This document shows, piece by piece, positions 26,158 to 35,460 of a stretch of DNA of 36,378 nucleotides (the stretch's first letter is position 1; each line of letters opens with the position of its first letter). The notes under the pieces are model-generated. The model saw nothing but the letters and a program-made list of their open reading frames with translations. It was not told the origin of the DNA and did no database searches. Location: positions 1 to 36,378 of the IMG/VR virus record IMGVR_UViG_3300035162_003726, one strand, 5' to 3'. This DNA comes from a virus. The position numbers were made by a program, and so were the translations under genes.

Positions 26158-27633
26158 ATGGCAAAATCAATTTTAAATTTAGGAACAGCCGCAAACGACG
26201 GTACTGGTGATAGTCTTAGAGCAGGTGCTACTAAGATCAATACTAATACAGACGAACTATATAGTTCGTTAGGCGACGGTACAAACTTAAAGGACTTAGT
26301 GAACTCAAGTTTAGAACTTGATATTCCAAACGACGATAACAAAATTAACAAAGTATCATTTCATGCGTCAACGTTAAACCAAATGAACGCAATTAGTACA
26401 AGCACATATCATGGTGCAATGCTACATGTACACGAAGGCGGAACAGTTTATGTTGCACACTCAAGTGCATGGCGTAAAATGCTATTAGACGCTAGTGGCG
26501 GCGCAATTCCAAACTACACTGATCCACTGTCAGCAGTTGCATACACGGGAACTATTAATAGTTTAACTGATGTTGATACAACTTCACAAGCACCGCAAGC
26601 AGGTAACGTTCTTAAATGGGACGGAGGCAAATGGGCACCTGGGGTTGACGTATCATCAGGTGGCGCGGCAGTTGATGCTGGCACCCTTGATGGCTTTGAT
26701 AGCTCGTACTTTACAAACTATAATAACCTAAATAACAAGCCGACCATTCCAACAACGCTTGTTAGTTTAAGTATTACTGATGGGTCGAGTGGACAAGTAT
26801 TATCTGCAAACGGCAACGGTACATTTACATTTATTACACCAGCCGCAACTGGCATTCAGAACTTATTCGAAACAGTTGCAGGCGATACTGGAACAACAAC
26901 TGCAAATGCCGCAACTGACACATTAACACTAGCAGGCGGCACAAACATTACAACTAGTATTGTTGGTGATACGCTTACTATTAACTATGCAGGTGATGCA
27001 CTAAGTGGTGAAGCAAACCAAAATGCATTTAGTAATGTTCAAGCAGACTCAGGTCTTGCAGAAGCAGACAGTGCAACTGACACACTAACTATTGCCGGTG
27101 GTACAAATATTACTACAGCAATAACGGGTGATACAATTACTATTAACGGAACTTCTCCAACACTTGCAACACTTAGTGGTGTTGATGTTACTGGAGTTAC
27201 AACTGGTAATGTACTTGTATATAACGGAAGTTCTTGGGTAGACAGTGAACATACTATTGACCAAATAGCATATCCTGCAATTACAACATTAACTGTGACA
27301 GCAGATTCAAACAATGGATATAAATTTGATCAGTATGGTGCAACAGAAGATCCAACACTCTTTGCATTGGCAGGGGCAACTATTGCATTTAAGATTACAA
27401 CAGCAAATCACCCATTCCAAATTCAGAATAGTGGTGGATCGGTATACAGTACTGGATTAGTACACGTTGCGTTAGACGGCACAGAAACAACTGGTTCATC
27501 GGCACAAGGTAAAACATCTGGTACATTGTATTGGAAAATTCCTTCAAATATCTCAGGAAACTATGGATATGTATGTACATCACATGCATCAATGGCAGGA
27601 ACTATTACAATCAAATCGATAAGCGCAATTTAA
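26158..27633 (+). CDS. Fibre-like virion protein with C-terminal cupredoxin-like domain
   Basis: This is a 491-residue protein. The N-terminus (ILNLGTAANDGTGDSLRAG, then KINTNTDELYSSLGDG) is a common phage fibre/whisker module. The middle has linker motifs (NLNNKPTIP, GQVLSANGNGTFTFI) and two copies of a beta repeat ending TDTLT.AGGTNITT (about residues 240-340). From about residue 371 to 489 the sequence looks like a cupredoxin. A strand-rich region has H418 in ITTANHPFQI, and the C-terminal YVCTSHASMAGTITI gives C473, H476 and M479. His...Cys-x2-His-x2-Met is the full type 1 copper ligand set, with the spacing of amicyanin. There is no signal peptide. Surface exposure on the virion is inferred. 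Confidence 0.7.
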   Translation: MAKSILNLGTAANDGTGDSLRAGATKINTNTDELYSSLGDGTNLKDLVNSSLELDIPNDDNKINKVSFHASTLNQMNAISTSTYHGAMLHVHEGGTVYVAHSSAWRKMLLDASGGAIPNYTDPLSAVAYTGTINSLTDVDTTSQAPQAGNVLKWDGGKWAPGVDVSSGGAAVDAGTLDGFDSSYFTNYNNLNNKPTIPTTLVSLSITDGSSGQVLSANGNGTFTFITPAATGIQNLFETVAGDTGTTTANAATDTLTLAGGTNITTSIVGDTLTINYAGDALSGEANQNAFSNVQADSGLAEADSATDTLTIAGGTNITTAITGDTITINGTSPTLATLSGVDVTGVTTGNVLVYNGSSWVDSEHTIDQIAYPAITTLTVTADSNNGYKFDQYGATEDPTLFALAGATIAFKITTANHPFQIQNSGGSVYSTGLVHVALDGTETTGSSAQGKTSGTLYWKIPSNISGNYGYVCTSHASMAGTITIKSISAI

Positions 27634-27645
27634 TAAGGGAATACA

Positions 27646-28203
27646 ATGGCAACAGTAATTAACGATAAATTCCAAGCACAAAATGGATTTGAAAGTCCTT
27701 TCTTTACAGTCGACACAGCTGGTAAACTAACTACTCCTGTTATCGATGTTCAAAGCATTTTGCTCAACGGAACACCGTTTGTTGCTTATGTTCCTCCAGC
27801 AGATGATGCAGGTGACGATACGGGAACACAAGTATCAAATAGTTTTGATAGCCTTGCTGTAACCGGTGGTGTTTTTAAAGTTAACTACTTGTCTGACACT
27901 GCATTATCAGTAGTTAACGGCAGAGTAATTATTAAAAGTGTTGGAGCACTTCCGGGTAGCATAGACAATGTAGAAATTGGATATAATACTCCTTCACAAA
28001 TAAGAGTACACACAATTGATATGGCAACGAATCCAGACAGCTCAGCATCATCAATCAATATGAATGGTGCAAGCTTCGTCGGAGACGTAAATATCAGTAA
28101 CAATGTATTGTTGGTTAATCAACCTACACTGGGTACACACGCAACTAGTAAAAGTTATGTAGACGCAACGGCCACAGCCCTTGCAGTAGCATTTGGAGCA
28201 TAA
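27646..28203 (+). CDS. Small fibre-like virion protein
   Basis: This 185-residue protein begins ATVINDKFQAQNGFESPFF and ends HATSKSYVDATATALAVAFGA. The .HAT.K.YVD motif is common at domain ends of phage fibre proteins. The middle contains short beta repeats (SSASINMNGASFVGDVNISN-like). It has no cysteine and no enzymatic motif. It starts 12 nt after the previous gene and the next gene starts 5 nt after it, so it belongs to the same late unit. It is likely a connector or accessory fibre. Confidence 0.65.
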   Translation: MATVINDKFQAQNGFESPFFTVDTAGKLTTPVIDVQSILLNGTPFVAYVPPADDAGDDTGTQVSNSFDSLAVTGGVFKVNYLSDTALSVVNGRVIIKSVGALPGSIDNVEIGYNTPSQIRVHTIDMATNPDSSASSINMNGASFVGDVNISNNVLLVNQPTLGTHATSKSYVDATATALAVAFGA

Positions 28204-28208
28204 AGAGA

Positions 28209-31200
28209 ATGGCTAAGAAAAAGATTTATAATTACAAGTTTTATCCAGGTATTGGAGTAAACGACAACACGTATCCGAATGCATGGGCATTGTTAGATGC
28301 AAACATAGCATTTATTAAAGCGGAGGTGGCGGCTTGGATCGCACAGCAAGTAGCAGACGGGGCAGACGGCTTTAGTGGGTATGTTTACGATCAAGCAAGA
28401 TGTGAACGAGACACAGGGTACAACCTTGTTGCTTGGGCACACGATTTACGCTACACTGGTAACGAAGAAACAACAAGAATTTCAAAAACTTATTGGGAGC
28501 AAGACGTTGCTCAAGTCGACGGTGACAGAATAGCAGAAATTAGAGCTAAAGAATATACTCGTGACTTACTTGTTAACCATGTTTTTAATAACTCGCCACA
28601 GTCTACACCTTATCAAGGTAACATTGCTCAAGTAATTGACGGAACTAAGACTGTTGAAAACGCGGCTCCTGGACGTATTCAACTACTGTCAGGAATTGTT
28701 ATTAGTGTACTAACAACAGGCACAAGTGCATTACCGACCTTTGAGCGCAAAGGATTAGGTCATGTTAGATTCCAAGGTAACTATGATGCTAGTGACTTGT
28801 TAATTATAACAAACACTACTAAATCAGAAGTTATTTACAACTTTACAGATGTTCTAAAAGGCGGTAAAGTAACAAGAATTGATGACGTTACACCTAGAGA
28901 TTCAAGTGGATATGTTCCAAAGTATGATAGTGTGTCGGCTAATGAAAATGCTGACTTAGACTTTCCAAAATACTTACAAGTTACTGATGCAGTAACAATT
29001 ATTGACTTAAACTACAATACTTCGACGCACGTAGAATCAGATGAATTACAAATCTTTATTGATAGCCCAGAGCAAAGAACAAGACCATATGACTTTGGTA
29101 CTGATGCTATTGAACGTATGCGTATTGCACCTCCATTGTCAATGCTTGACGCTGACTTTGAGTACGGTCTACAGCCTACTAAATGGTCAGCTATTGGTAT
29201 GATGCGCGGATATCCAAGTGTGTACGAGCTACCAGGCACTGATACACAGGTGCTAACAGTACAAACAGATGCATCGTCTGGCACAGCTGGCATTGGATCA
29301 AGTTTAATTACAGTTACAACAGTTGGTGCCCATGGATTCTTAGCAGGTACCCCAATTACAATTAAAGCACTTGAAGATAGTGTTGGCGGCGCGGCACGTG
29401 GTGAAGGATCATTTATTATTCAATCCATTCCAACTAACACTACATTTACATTTTATGCTAAAGCAAAAGTTGGTACAACTAATGGCCAAATTCTTTCAAC
29501 AACGTATACACAGCTAAGACAGGGTGCATTTTATACAGGAGCAAGTGTTGGACAGCCGGCATTTACTTTGTTTAGTAATGGTACAAACGGTACCATGAGT
29601 TTAGCACTTACTGCACAAATTAGTGAGAACAGACTTGCATTTACAGGAGATGTTCCAGAAGTTGGTGCTCCGATTGTTAACGGAGCGTTACCAACAGGAA
29701 CACAAGTTACAGCTATTTCAAGTACACCAGACGGTAACGCACTACCACTAAACTTAACACAAGATATTAGTATTGGAAACACTGACATTGTAGTATCAAG
29801 CACAACAGGTATTGTTGTAGGACTAGCGGCAGACAACGGAAGTGGTGATGCTATATTTGTTAACAACATTTCAGGAACCACTCTTAGTATGAGTGGTGCA
29901 TTTACTGGAGCAGTTACAAGAAACACAGAAACCTATACAGGTGTAAGTGGTACTATTGCTACTCCTGCAGGTCTAAACGCACAATTTACAATTTCAAAAG
30001 GTGGTACAACATATACTATTGATGCAGTAACACAAGCAGGTAGTGGATATGTAATAGGTGACATACTACTAGTTACGGGTGACAATTTAGGCGGAACTAC
30101 TCCGACTAACGATGTATCAATAACTGTAAGTACAATTAATGGATCAGGTGGCATAACAGGTGGAACTATTGCAGGTACTGCACTTAGTGGAACAATTAGT
30201 TATACTGGCCCTACAAAAACATATATAAACGCAGGCGGAACAATTAACTCTGCGCAGTTTGATATTAACTTTGAAGGCTCTGGATTTAGTTCAGTTGATA
30301 TTAGTTCACCAAACGACAGTACAGGTTATGCAATTAACGACAGACTAAGAATTGAAGGTAGCCAGCTATTGGGCGGCACAGGACAAAACGGTAACGTAGC
30401 CAGTGGAGGCAATGACTTTGTTGGTAAAGTTACAGGAGTTGCCGCAGGCGGATCAATTAGTTCAATAGTTCCAGATAACAGTGGATGGAGTATAGGTACA
30501 CCACCAAGTCAATCAAGAAGTTATAGCTTTGGTGGGTCAAACTTAGCATTTACAGGTGGATCAGGTAGCGCCCTTGAATTTGGAATTAATGTAAACGGAA
30601 CAACGTATACATACCAGCAATCGGGTAATAATGGAACAGGTTATACAACAGCAGACACACTTGTTTGTGCTGGTAATTTATTAGGCGGTGCAACTCCAGC
30701 AAACGATTTATATCTAAGAGTAGTATCAGTTGACGGCGTAGGCGCTATTACTGATGTTCGTGTAGAAGGAAGTGATGTATCATCAGTACCAGCGGCATTT
30801 AACGGTGGTGCGTTTGAATCAAAGGTAATGGCTAATTTAGCAGGCGCAAGTGCAACGTTTAATGTTGCTAATGACGGTTCTACATTTACTACAACAGTTA
30901 CAGCAAATGGTACAAACTATCATGTTGGTCAAACTTTTGTAATAGCAGGTACAGAAATTGGCGGCACAACTACAGCAAACGATGCAACTATTACAATTGA
31001 TAGTGTTAATGGCGAAACTGGTGCTATTGGTACTGTAAGTATTGCAGGTACTGCTCCGGCACTACCAACAGTCTTTACAGGTCAAGCAGGTAGTAACGTA
31101 GCACATGCAGGTACAAGTGCTACATTTGATATTACTAGAACATCAGGCACACTAACTACCACAATCGGCTCAAGCGGTAGTGGATATAAAGTTGGTAACA

Positions 31201-34151
31201 CTTTAACAGTAGTAGGTACTAGCTTAGGCGGCGCAACTACAGCAAACGATGCAACTATTGTAGTAGCATCAGTAGACGGCAGTGGCGGACTATCAACAGT
31301 TACTATCACAGGTACTGGTGCAGGTGGAGGCGGCCTTAGCTTAGTAAACGGCGTTACACTAACAGACTTTACAACAGCAGAAATTAGTTCAAGTTCAAGT
31401 GTTAACTTTGAGGCACTAGCTACTATCGAAGTAACATGGCCTTACTCACATGGTATTGTTCCAGGAGATACTTTCTTAGTTGATGTTAACTCTGATGATG
31501 GCGGAACAAATAATCACGCACTAGCATCAGGATCATTCCTTGCTATTAATATTCCAACCACTAAGAAAATTAGATACAATACAAGAGCACCTGGTTCTAT
31601 TTTAGAATTTACAGCAGGCGACAGTACTGAAGATAGAATCCAAGGTAACGTGTACTTACGTCCAGATAGCTTCTTTATTCACAGACCATATGACGGTGGT
31701 GTACAACTAGGTACAGGCGGTCCACAGCACGGAGCGCAAGCAATACGTCAAAGTAAAAAATATATTAGATATCAGTCAGGTAAAGGTATTATGTATACAA
31801 CTGGTGCACTTTTTGCTCCGAGTTATGACGTAAGAACTATTACAGCAGACGGAACAGGCATTGGTGCTATTGTTACTATTACAACAGATGACAACGATCA
31901 CGGCGCCCAAGTTGGTGGAAAGATTAGACTTATTGGTGTTGAAACAGCAGGCTACAACGGCGAATATGTAATTACACAAATTATAGATGAAAGAAGTTTA
32001 AGATGTCTTTCAACTAGACGACTAGGCGCTACTACTGCAATCTTAGGATTTGCGGCACAAATGACCGTTGTTGGATGGCATGGCGCAACAGTGCGTTCAG
32101 GTGTATTTGATGATCAAAACGGAATTTATTGGGAGTTTGATGGATCAAACGTTAGTGTAGCACAGCGTACAAGTACAAAACAAGTTGCAGGAACTGTAGC
32201 AATTAATACAGATAGTAACTTGATGATAGGAAACAATACACGATTTAGAGATCAGTTAAAAGCTGGTGATAGAATTGTTATCAAAGGAATGACACACGTT
32301 GTTTCGAACGTTGATTCACAAACACAGATGACTGTAACACCAGATTATAGAGGTGTTAATAGCGTACTAGCGGCAAAGGTTAACTTGATTACAGATAAAA
32401 AAGTTCTGCAAGAAGAGTGGAACTTAGATAGGTTAGACGGCACAGGACCAAGTGGATACAATATGGATGTTAGATACATGCAGATGATTGGTATTCAATA
32501 CAGTTGGTATGGTGCAGGCTTTATTGACTGGATGCTACGTGGTGCAGATGGTAACTTTGTATTCTGTCACAGAATGCGTAACTCAAACGTAAACACAGAA
32601 GCATTTATGCGTTCAGGTAACTTACCAGTGCGTTATGAAGTTACTAACGAAGGATCTAACTCCGCATTACGCACAGATATTACAGCTAGTGAAACAATTA
32701 TTCCAGTAGTTGAATCTAAATTCTTTCCAGATGCAGGAACAGTCTACATTGATAACGAGTTAATTAGTTATACATCTATTGACCATGTTAACAAAAATCT
32801 TACAAACGTTACTAGAGGCACAACACTTACAAACTTCCAAGCTGGTGCTACTAGACAGTATAATGCAGGGCCTGCAACTTCACACATTGCAAGAACAGGT
32901 GTTATTTTAATTAGTAATACTATTACACCTTTGATTAGTCACTGGGGTAGTGCGTTTATTACAGATGGCGGCTTTGATGATGACCGTGGTTATATTTTCT
33001 CATACACAGAAACAGGACTAAGTGTTAGTACAACAAAACAAACAGCGTTCTTATTAAGACTAGCACCTAGTGTTAGTAATGCTATTGTTGGCGACTTAGG
33101 TGATAGAGAGCTACTAAACAGAGCTCAGTTGCTTATGCAAGGCTTAGAAATTACATCAGATGGTACGGCTGATGACGATACACCAATTAGAGGTGGTATT
33201 GTTATTGAAGGTGTGCTTAACCCACAGAACTATCCACTTAACCCAGGTGACATTGGTTGGACAGGACTTGCAGGACTTGCACAAGGTGGACAACCTAGTT
33301 TTGCACAGGTTGCTTCCGGTGGTAGTGTTAACTGGAACAGTGGTGATTCAGCAACATATACAACAGCGGCAGTTATGGCCCAGGTTACAACATCGGCACA
33401 ATTGATGCCATGGTGGAACTTTAGAACAAACAGAAGTTATGGCTACTTTGCTCAAGATAGCTGGGAAACAGCTAACTTAACAGCAGGTGATCAAATTGCT
33501 GATGGCGCAGGCGGTGGTGACTTTTTCCCTGCAGGAACTACAATCCAGCAGATTATTGACCAAACTGTTTATGGTAGATACTTAGTTTACTTCTCAAGCA
33601 ATCCAAACGCTAACAGTAGTAACGGTGCTTCACAATCATTCCAAAAGGGCGGCGATACTGTTAACTCAGCATTTGCACTCTTTACTAAGAGTGTTTGGGA
33701 CGCGGCAGGTGCCAAAGGTGGTACATCATTAGGCAATTCAGCTGGTGCTCCAACTAACCAAAGTGATATTACTTTTCCAGCTTCGTCAAGTGTTTCAAAT
33801 ATTGAAGGACCTTTATTGTTTGGTAATCAAGGCAGTGGCGGTATTGAATACTATAAGGTTACGTTTAACAACTCCTATAATGGCACATTGTCAGCAGGTG
33901 ATTTATTTAACTTTGAGTTTAGTCAACCACCATTTGCACAGCCAGGAGAAACTGTGTTCTCATTTATTGCGACACCGGGTGAACGTGCAACACTAGATCT
34001 AGGACAGTTGAAAGAACTTACAAATACTACACTAGGTGGTAGAGGTACTTTCCCAAATGGTCCTGACGTACTAGCACTAAACGTTTATAAGACGACTGGT
34101 GAAGCATTAGATGCTAACATTATTATTAAATGGGGTGAAGCGCAGGCTTAA
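28209..34151 (+). CDS. Giant (1980 aa) virion structural protein with internal beta repeats
   Basis: Near the N-terminus a helical segment (YDQARCERDTGYNLVAWAHD, about residues 57-76) matches a C.RD.GY module found in marine phage structural proteins and in the insertions of the 1619-residue protein. Residues about 576-1041 hold roughly five beta repeats of 85-95 residues with GSGY..GD.l.v.G..LGG.t..ND..I.v. Downstream, TGPSGYNMDVRYMQMIGIQY and GFIDWMLRGADGNFVFCHRM (about residue 1413 on) and FFPDAGTVYIDNELISYT form conserved structural segments typical of marine T4-like phages. No lytic or depolymerase catalytic motif was identified. It is likely a major tail or fibre component. The gene ends at a bidirectional terminator. 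Confidence 0.75.
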   Translation: MAKKKIYNYKFYPGIGVNDNTYPNAWALLDANIAFIKAEVAAWIAQQVADGADGFSGYVYDQARCERDTGYNLVAWAHDLRYTGNEETTRISKTYWEQDVAQVDGDRIAEIRAKEYTRDLLVNHVFNNSPQSTPYQGNIAQVIDGTKTVENAAPGRIQLLSGIVISVLTTGTSALPTFERKGLGHVRFQGNYDASDLLIITNTTKSEVIYNFTDVLKGGKVTRIDDVTPRDSSGYVPKYDSVSANENADLDFPKYLQVTDAVTIIDLNYNTSTHVESDELQIFIDSPEQRTRPYDFGTDAIERMRIAPPLSMLDADFEYGLQPTKWSAIGMMRGYPSVYELPGTDTQVLTVQTDASSGTAGIGSSLITVTTVGAHGFLAGTPITIKALEDSVGGAARGEGSFIIQSIPTNTTFTFYAKAKVGTTNGQILSTTYTQLRQGAFYTGASVGQPAFTLFSNGTNGTMSLALTAQISENRLAFTGDVPEVGAPIVNGALPTGTQVTAISSTPDGNALPLNLTQDISIGNTDIVVSSTTGIVVGLAADNGSGDAIFVNNISGTTLSMSGAFTGAVTRNTETYTGVSGTIATPAGLNAQFTISKGGTTYTIDAVTQAGSGYVIGDILLVTGDNLGGTTPTNDVSITVSTINGSGGITGGTIAGTALSGTISYTGPTKTYINAGGTINSAQFDINFEGSGFSSVDISSPNDSTGYAINDRLRIEGSQLLGGTGQNGNVASGGNDFVGKVTGVAAGGSISSIVPDNSGWSIGTPPSQSRSYSFGGSNLAFTGGSGSALEFGINVNGTTYTYQQSGNNGTGYTTADTLVCAGNLLGGATPANDLYLRVVSVDGVGAITDVRVEGSDVSSVPAAFNGGAFESKVMANLAGASATFNVANDGSTFTTTVTANGTNYHVGQTFVIAGTEIGGTTTANDATITIDSVNGETGAIGTVSIAGTAPALPTVFTGQAGSNVAHAGTSATFDITRTSGTLTTTIGSSGSGYKVGNTLTVVGTSLGGATTANDATIVVASVDGSGGLSTVTITGTGAGGGGLSLVNGVTLTDFTTAEISSSSSVNFEALATIEVTWPYSHGIVPGDTFLVDVNSDDGGTNNHALASGSFLAINIPTTKKIRYNTRAPGSILEFTAGDSTEDRIQGNVYLRPDSFFIHRPYDGGVQLGTGGPQHGAQAIRQSKKYIRYQSGKGIMYTTGALFAPSYDVRTITADGTGIGAIVTITTDDNDHGAQVGGKIRLIGVETAGYNGEYVITQIIDERSLRCLSTRRLGATTAILGFAAQMTVVGWHGATVRSGVFDDQNGIYWEFDGSNVSVAQRTSTKQVAGTVAINTDSNLMIGNNTRFRDQLKAGDRIVIKGMTHVVSNVDSQTQMTVTPDYRGVNSVLAAKVNLITDKKVLQEEWNLDRLDGTGPSGYNMDVRYMQMIGIQYSWYGAGFIDWMLRGADGNFVFCHRMRNSNVNTEAFMRSGNLPVRYEVTNEGSNSALRTDITASETIIPVVESKFFPDAGTVYIDNELISYTSIDHVNKNLTNVTRGTTLTNFQAGATRQYNAGPATSHIARTGVILISNTITPLISHWGSAFITDGGFDDDRGYIFSYTETGLSVSTTKQTAFLLRLAPSVSNAIVGDLGDRELLNRAQLLMQGLEITSDGTADDDTPIRGGIVIEGVLNPQNYPLNPGDIGWTGLAGLAQGGQPSFAQVASGGSVNWNSGDSATYTTAAVMAQVTTSAQLMPWWNFRTNRSYGYFAQDSWETANLTAGDQIADGAGGGDFFPAGTTIQQIIDQTVYGRYLVYFSSNPNANSSNGASQSFQKGGDTVNSAFALFTKSVWDAAGAKGGTSLGNSAGAPTNQSDITFPASSSVSNIEGPLLFGNQGSGGIEYYKVTFNNSYNGTLSAGDLFNFEFSQPPFAQPGETVFSFIATPGERATLDLGQLKELTNTTLGGRGTFPNGPDVLALNVYKTTGEALDANIIIKWGEAQA
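29935..31330 (+). repeat. About five tandem beta repeats within the 1980-residue protein
   Basis: The repeat units carry a GSGY..GD.L...G..LGG....ND motif every 85-95 codons. The fourth and fifth units share near-identical DNA around 30964-30994 and 31231-31261. The second unit is the most diverged. Confidence 0.7.
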
Positions 34152-34170
34152 CAGTACTGTAATCACCCAC

Positions 34171-34200
34171 AAAAAAAGGAGCAGTAATTGCTCCTTTTTT
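34171..34200. terminator. Bidirectional rho-independent terminator
   Basis: GGAGCA at 34178-34183 pairs with TGCTCC at 34189-34194 around a 5-nt loop, flanked by seven A on one side and six T on the other. It therefore works on both strands and separates the convergent structural and heptose genes. Confidence 0.85.
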
Positions 34201-34218
34201 ATTGACTTAAATTTAAAT

Positions 34219-34623
34219 CTATTCTTGATCTATAATTTCCATTGCTGGCTTTATCTTTTGGCTATCACCTGGACCAATGCGATAATTATCTTCTACACTA
34301 TCAGGAGTGCTTACTTCAGTAATACTACTTCCAGCTTCCATACATACTAACTGATGCGGCATTAATGGCGGATTATGCCATACTGAACCTTCTACAAGTT
34401 CTTGACTTTTGTACTCAGCAGTATCAGTGTCAATATAATTAAGTAAGAATCTGCCATTGTTTACAAACCAAGACTCGTCCTTTTCCCTATGGAAATGCAT
34501 ACTAAACTTAGCGCCTACTCGATTAAACACCATAATCTTTCCACAGTATTTTTCGTTAGTGGCCCAAATTAATTCGTAACCCCAGCCTTTATCTACCTTA
34601 CCTTCTAGTCTAGTCGGTTGCAT
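34219..34623 (-). CDS. Cupin-domain protein (sugar-isomerase-like)
   Basis: This 134-residue single-domain cupin has motif 1 intact: G37, H43-F-H45, E50 and G57 follow G(X)5HXH(X)4E(X)6G exactly. H90 in PPLMPHQLV supplies the second-motif histidine, so a divalent metal site is expected. The opening WGYELIWA and CGKIMV resemble the C-terminal cupin of type II mannose-6-phosphate isomerases and sugar-nucleotide-associated cupins. The ATG overlaps the end of the hldD-like gene by 14 nt, so it is co-transcribed with hldE and hldD. It may isomerise or bind a sugar phosphate in that pathway; this is inference. Confidence 0.65.
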   Translation of the reverse strand: MQPTRLEGKVDKGWGYELIWATNEKYCGKIMVFNRVGAKFSMHFHREKDESWFVNNGRFLLNYIDTDTAEYKSQELVEGSVWHNPPLMPHQLVCMEAGSSITEVSTPDSVEDNYRIGPGDSQKIKPAMEIIDQE

Positions 34624-35437
34624 TAATATACTCCTCTACAGTCATCCAATGTCTAATCGGTACAGCATTGTGTAACTTAGCATTGTCAGCACAAGTGTAT
34701 TCTTGGTATTGTGATTTTAACTTATCTGGCATCGGAATGTATTCAATTTTTGCATCATACTTTTTAGCTATTGTTCTAGCAACTTCTTCTACACTTGGCG
34801 CTTTGTTAGTGCCCATATTAAATAAGCCAGCTTCGTCTGTGTGCATTAGCTTTTCTTGTATTACTGCAATATCGTGTACACAAATACAATCTCTAAAATA
34901 CTTGTCGCTGTCTTCAAACAATTTAATTACACCATCTTGCGAAGCCTGTTTTTGAAACTTACTAACTAGGCTCATTTGATCGCCTTTGTGTCCTTCACCG
35001 GGTCCGTACACATTAAAATATCTAAAAGTTTGTACATTCATACTAAAGCTATCGTAGCCGTTATCATTTAGGAACTTGTCAACTAAAAACTTACTCCATG
35101 CATACGGTGTTTGTGGATACACTGCACTAGATTCATTAAACTCTGTCATGTTACCATACACTGCGGCTGTACTTGCTATTTGGATATTTGTTCCAAAGTG
35201 GTCACAAATTTGTAACAATCTTAATGTAAATTCATAATTGTGTTGCCACACTTTTTCTACATCACGTTCGGTAGTATCTGAAATTGCACCACAATGCACA
35301 ACCCAATCATACCCTTCAACATGCGGTACAACGTTTTCTACCCAGTCATAACCTTCAACTTCGTGACCTTGTTCTGTTAGGTAATTGGAAATATAACTCC
35401 CAATAAATCCTTTATATCCTGTAACTAATACTTTCAT
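34610..35437 (-). CDS. hldD: ADP-L-glycero-D-manno-heptose 6-epimerase-like (HldD)
   Basis: This 275-residue short-chain epimerase converts ADP-D-glycero- to ADP-L-glycero-D-manno-heptose using bound NAD(P). The N-terminal GYKGFIG is the nucleotide-binding loop. HCGAISDTTERD, NYEFTLRLL and STAAVYG match E. coli HldD closely. The YxxxK pair is Y112/K116, and FRYFNVYGPGEGHKG carries K151, the second catalytic lysine of HldD. RDCICVHDIA and QYQEYTCAD also match. It is about 35 residues shorter than E. coli HldD. ATG at 35437 is preferred over GTG at 35443 because AGAGG lies 5 nt before the ATG and overlaps the GTG. It follows the hldE-like stop by 23 nt. Confidence 0.85.
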   Translation of the reverse strand: MKVLVTGYKGFIGSYISNYLTEQGHEVEGYDWVENVVPHVEGYDWVVHCGAISDTTERDVEKVWQHNYEFTLRLLQICDHFGTNIQIASTAAVYGNMTEFNESSAVYPQTPYAWSKFLVDKFLNDNGYDSFSMNVQTFRYFNVYGPGEGHKGDQMSLVSKFQKQASQDGVIKLFEDSDKYFRDCICVHDIAVIQEKLMHTDEAGLFNMGTNKAPSVEEVARTIAKKYDAKIEYIPMPDKLKSQYQEYTCADNAKLHNAVPIRHWMTVEEYINATD

Positions 35438-35460
35438 TCTCACCTCTTTTATATATTATA

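Noticed and set aside
34111-34350. 79-codon plus-strand open frame across the convergent junction
   Set aside because: It runs through the end of the structural gene and the terminator hairpin and opposes the cupin gene, so it is not credible as coding.
35441-35443. GTG start for the hldD-like gene
   Set aside because: It lies within the ribosome-binding site of ATG at 35437, which directly begins the conserved MKVLVTG motif.
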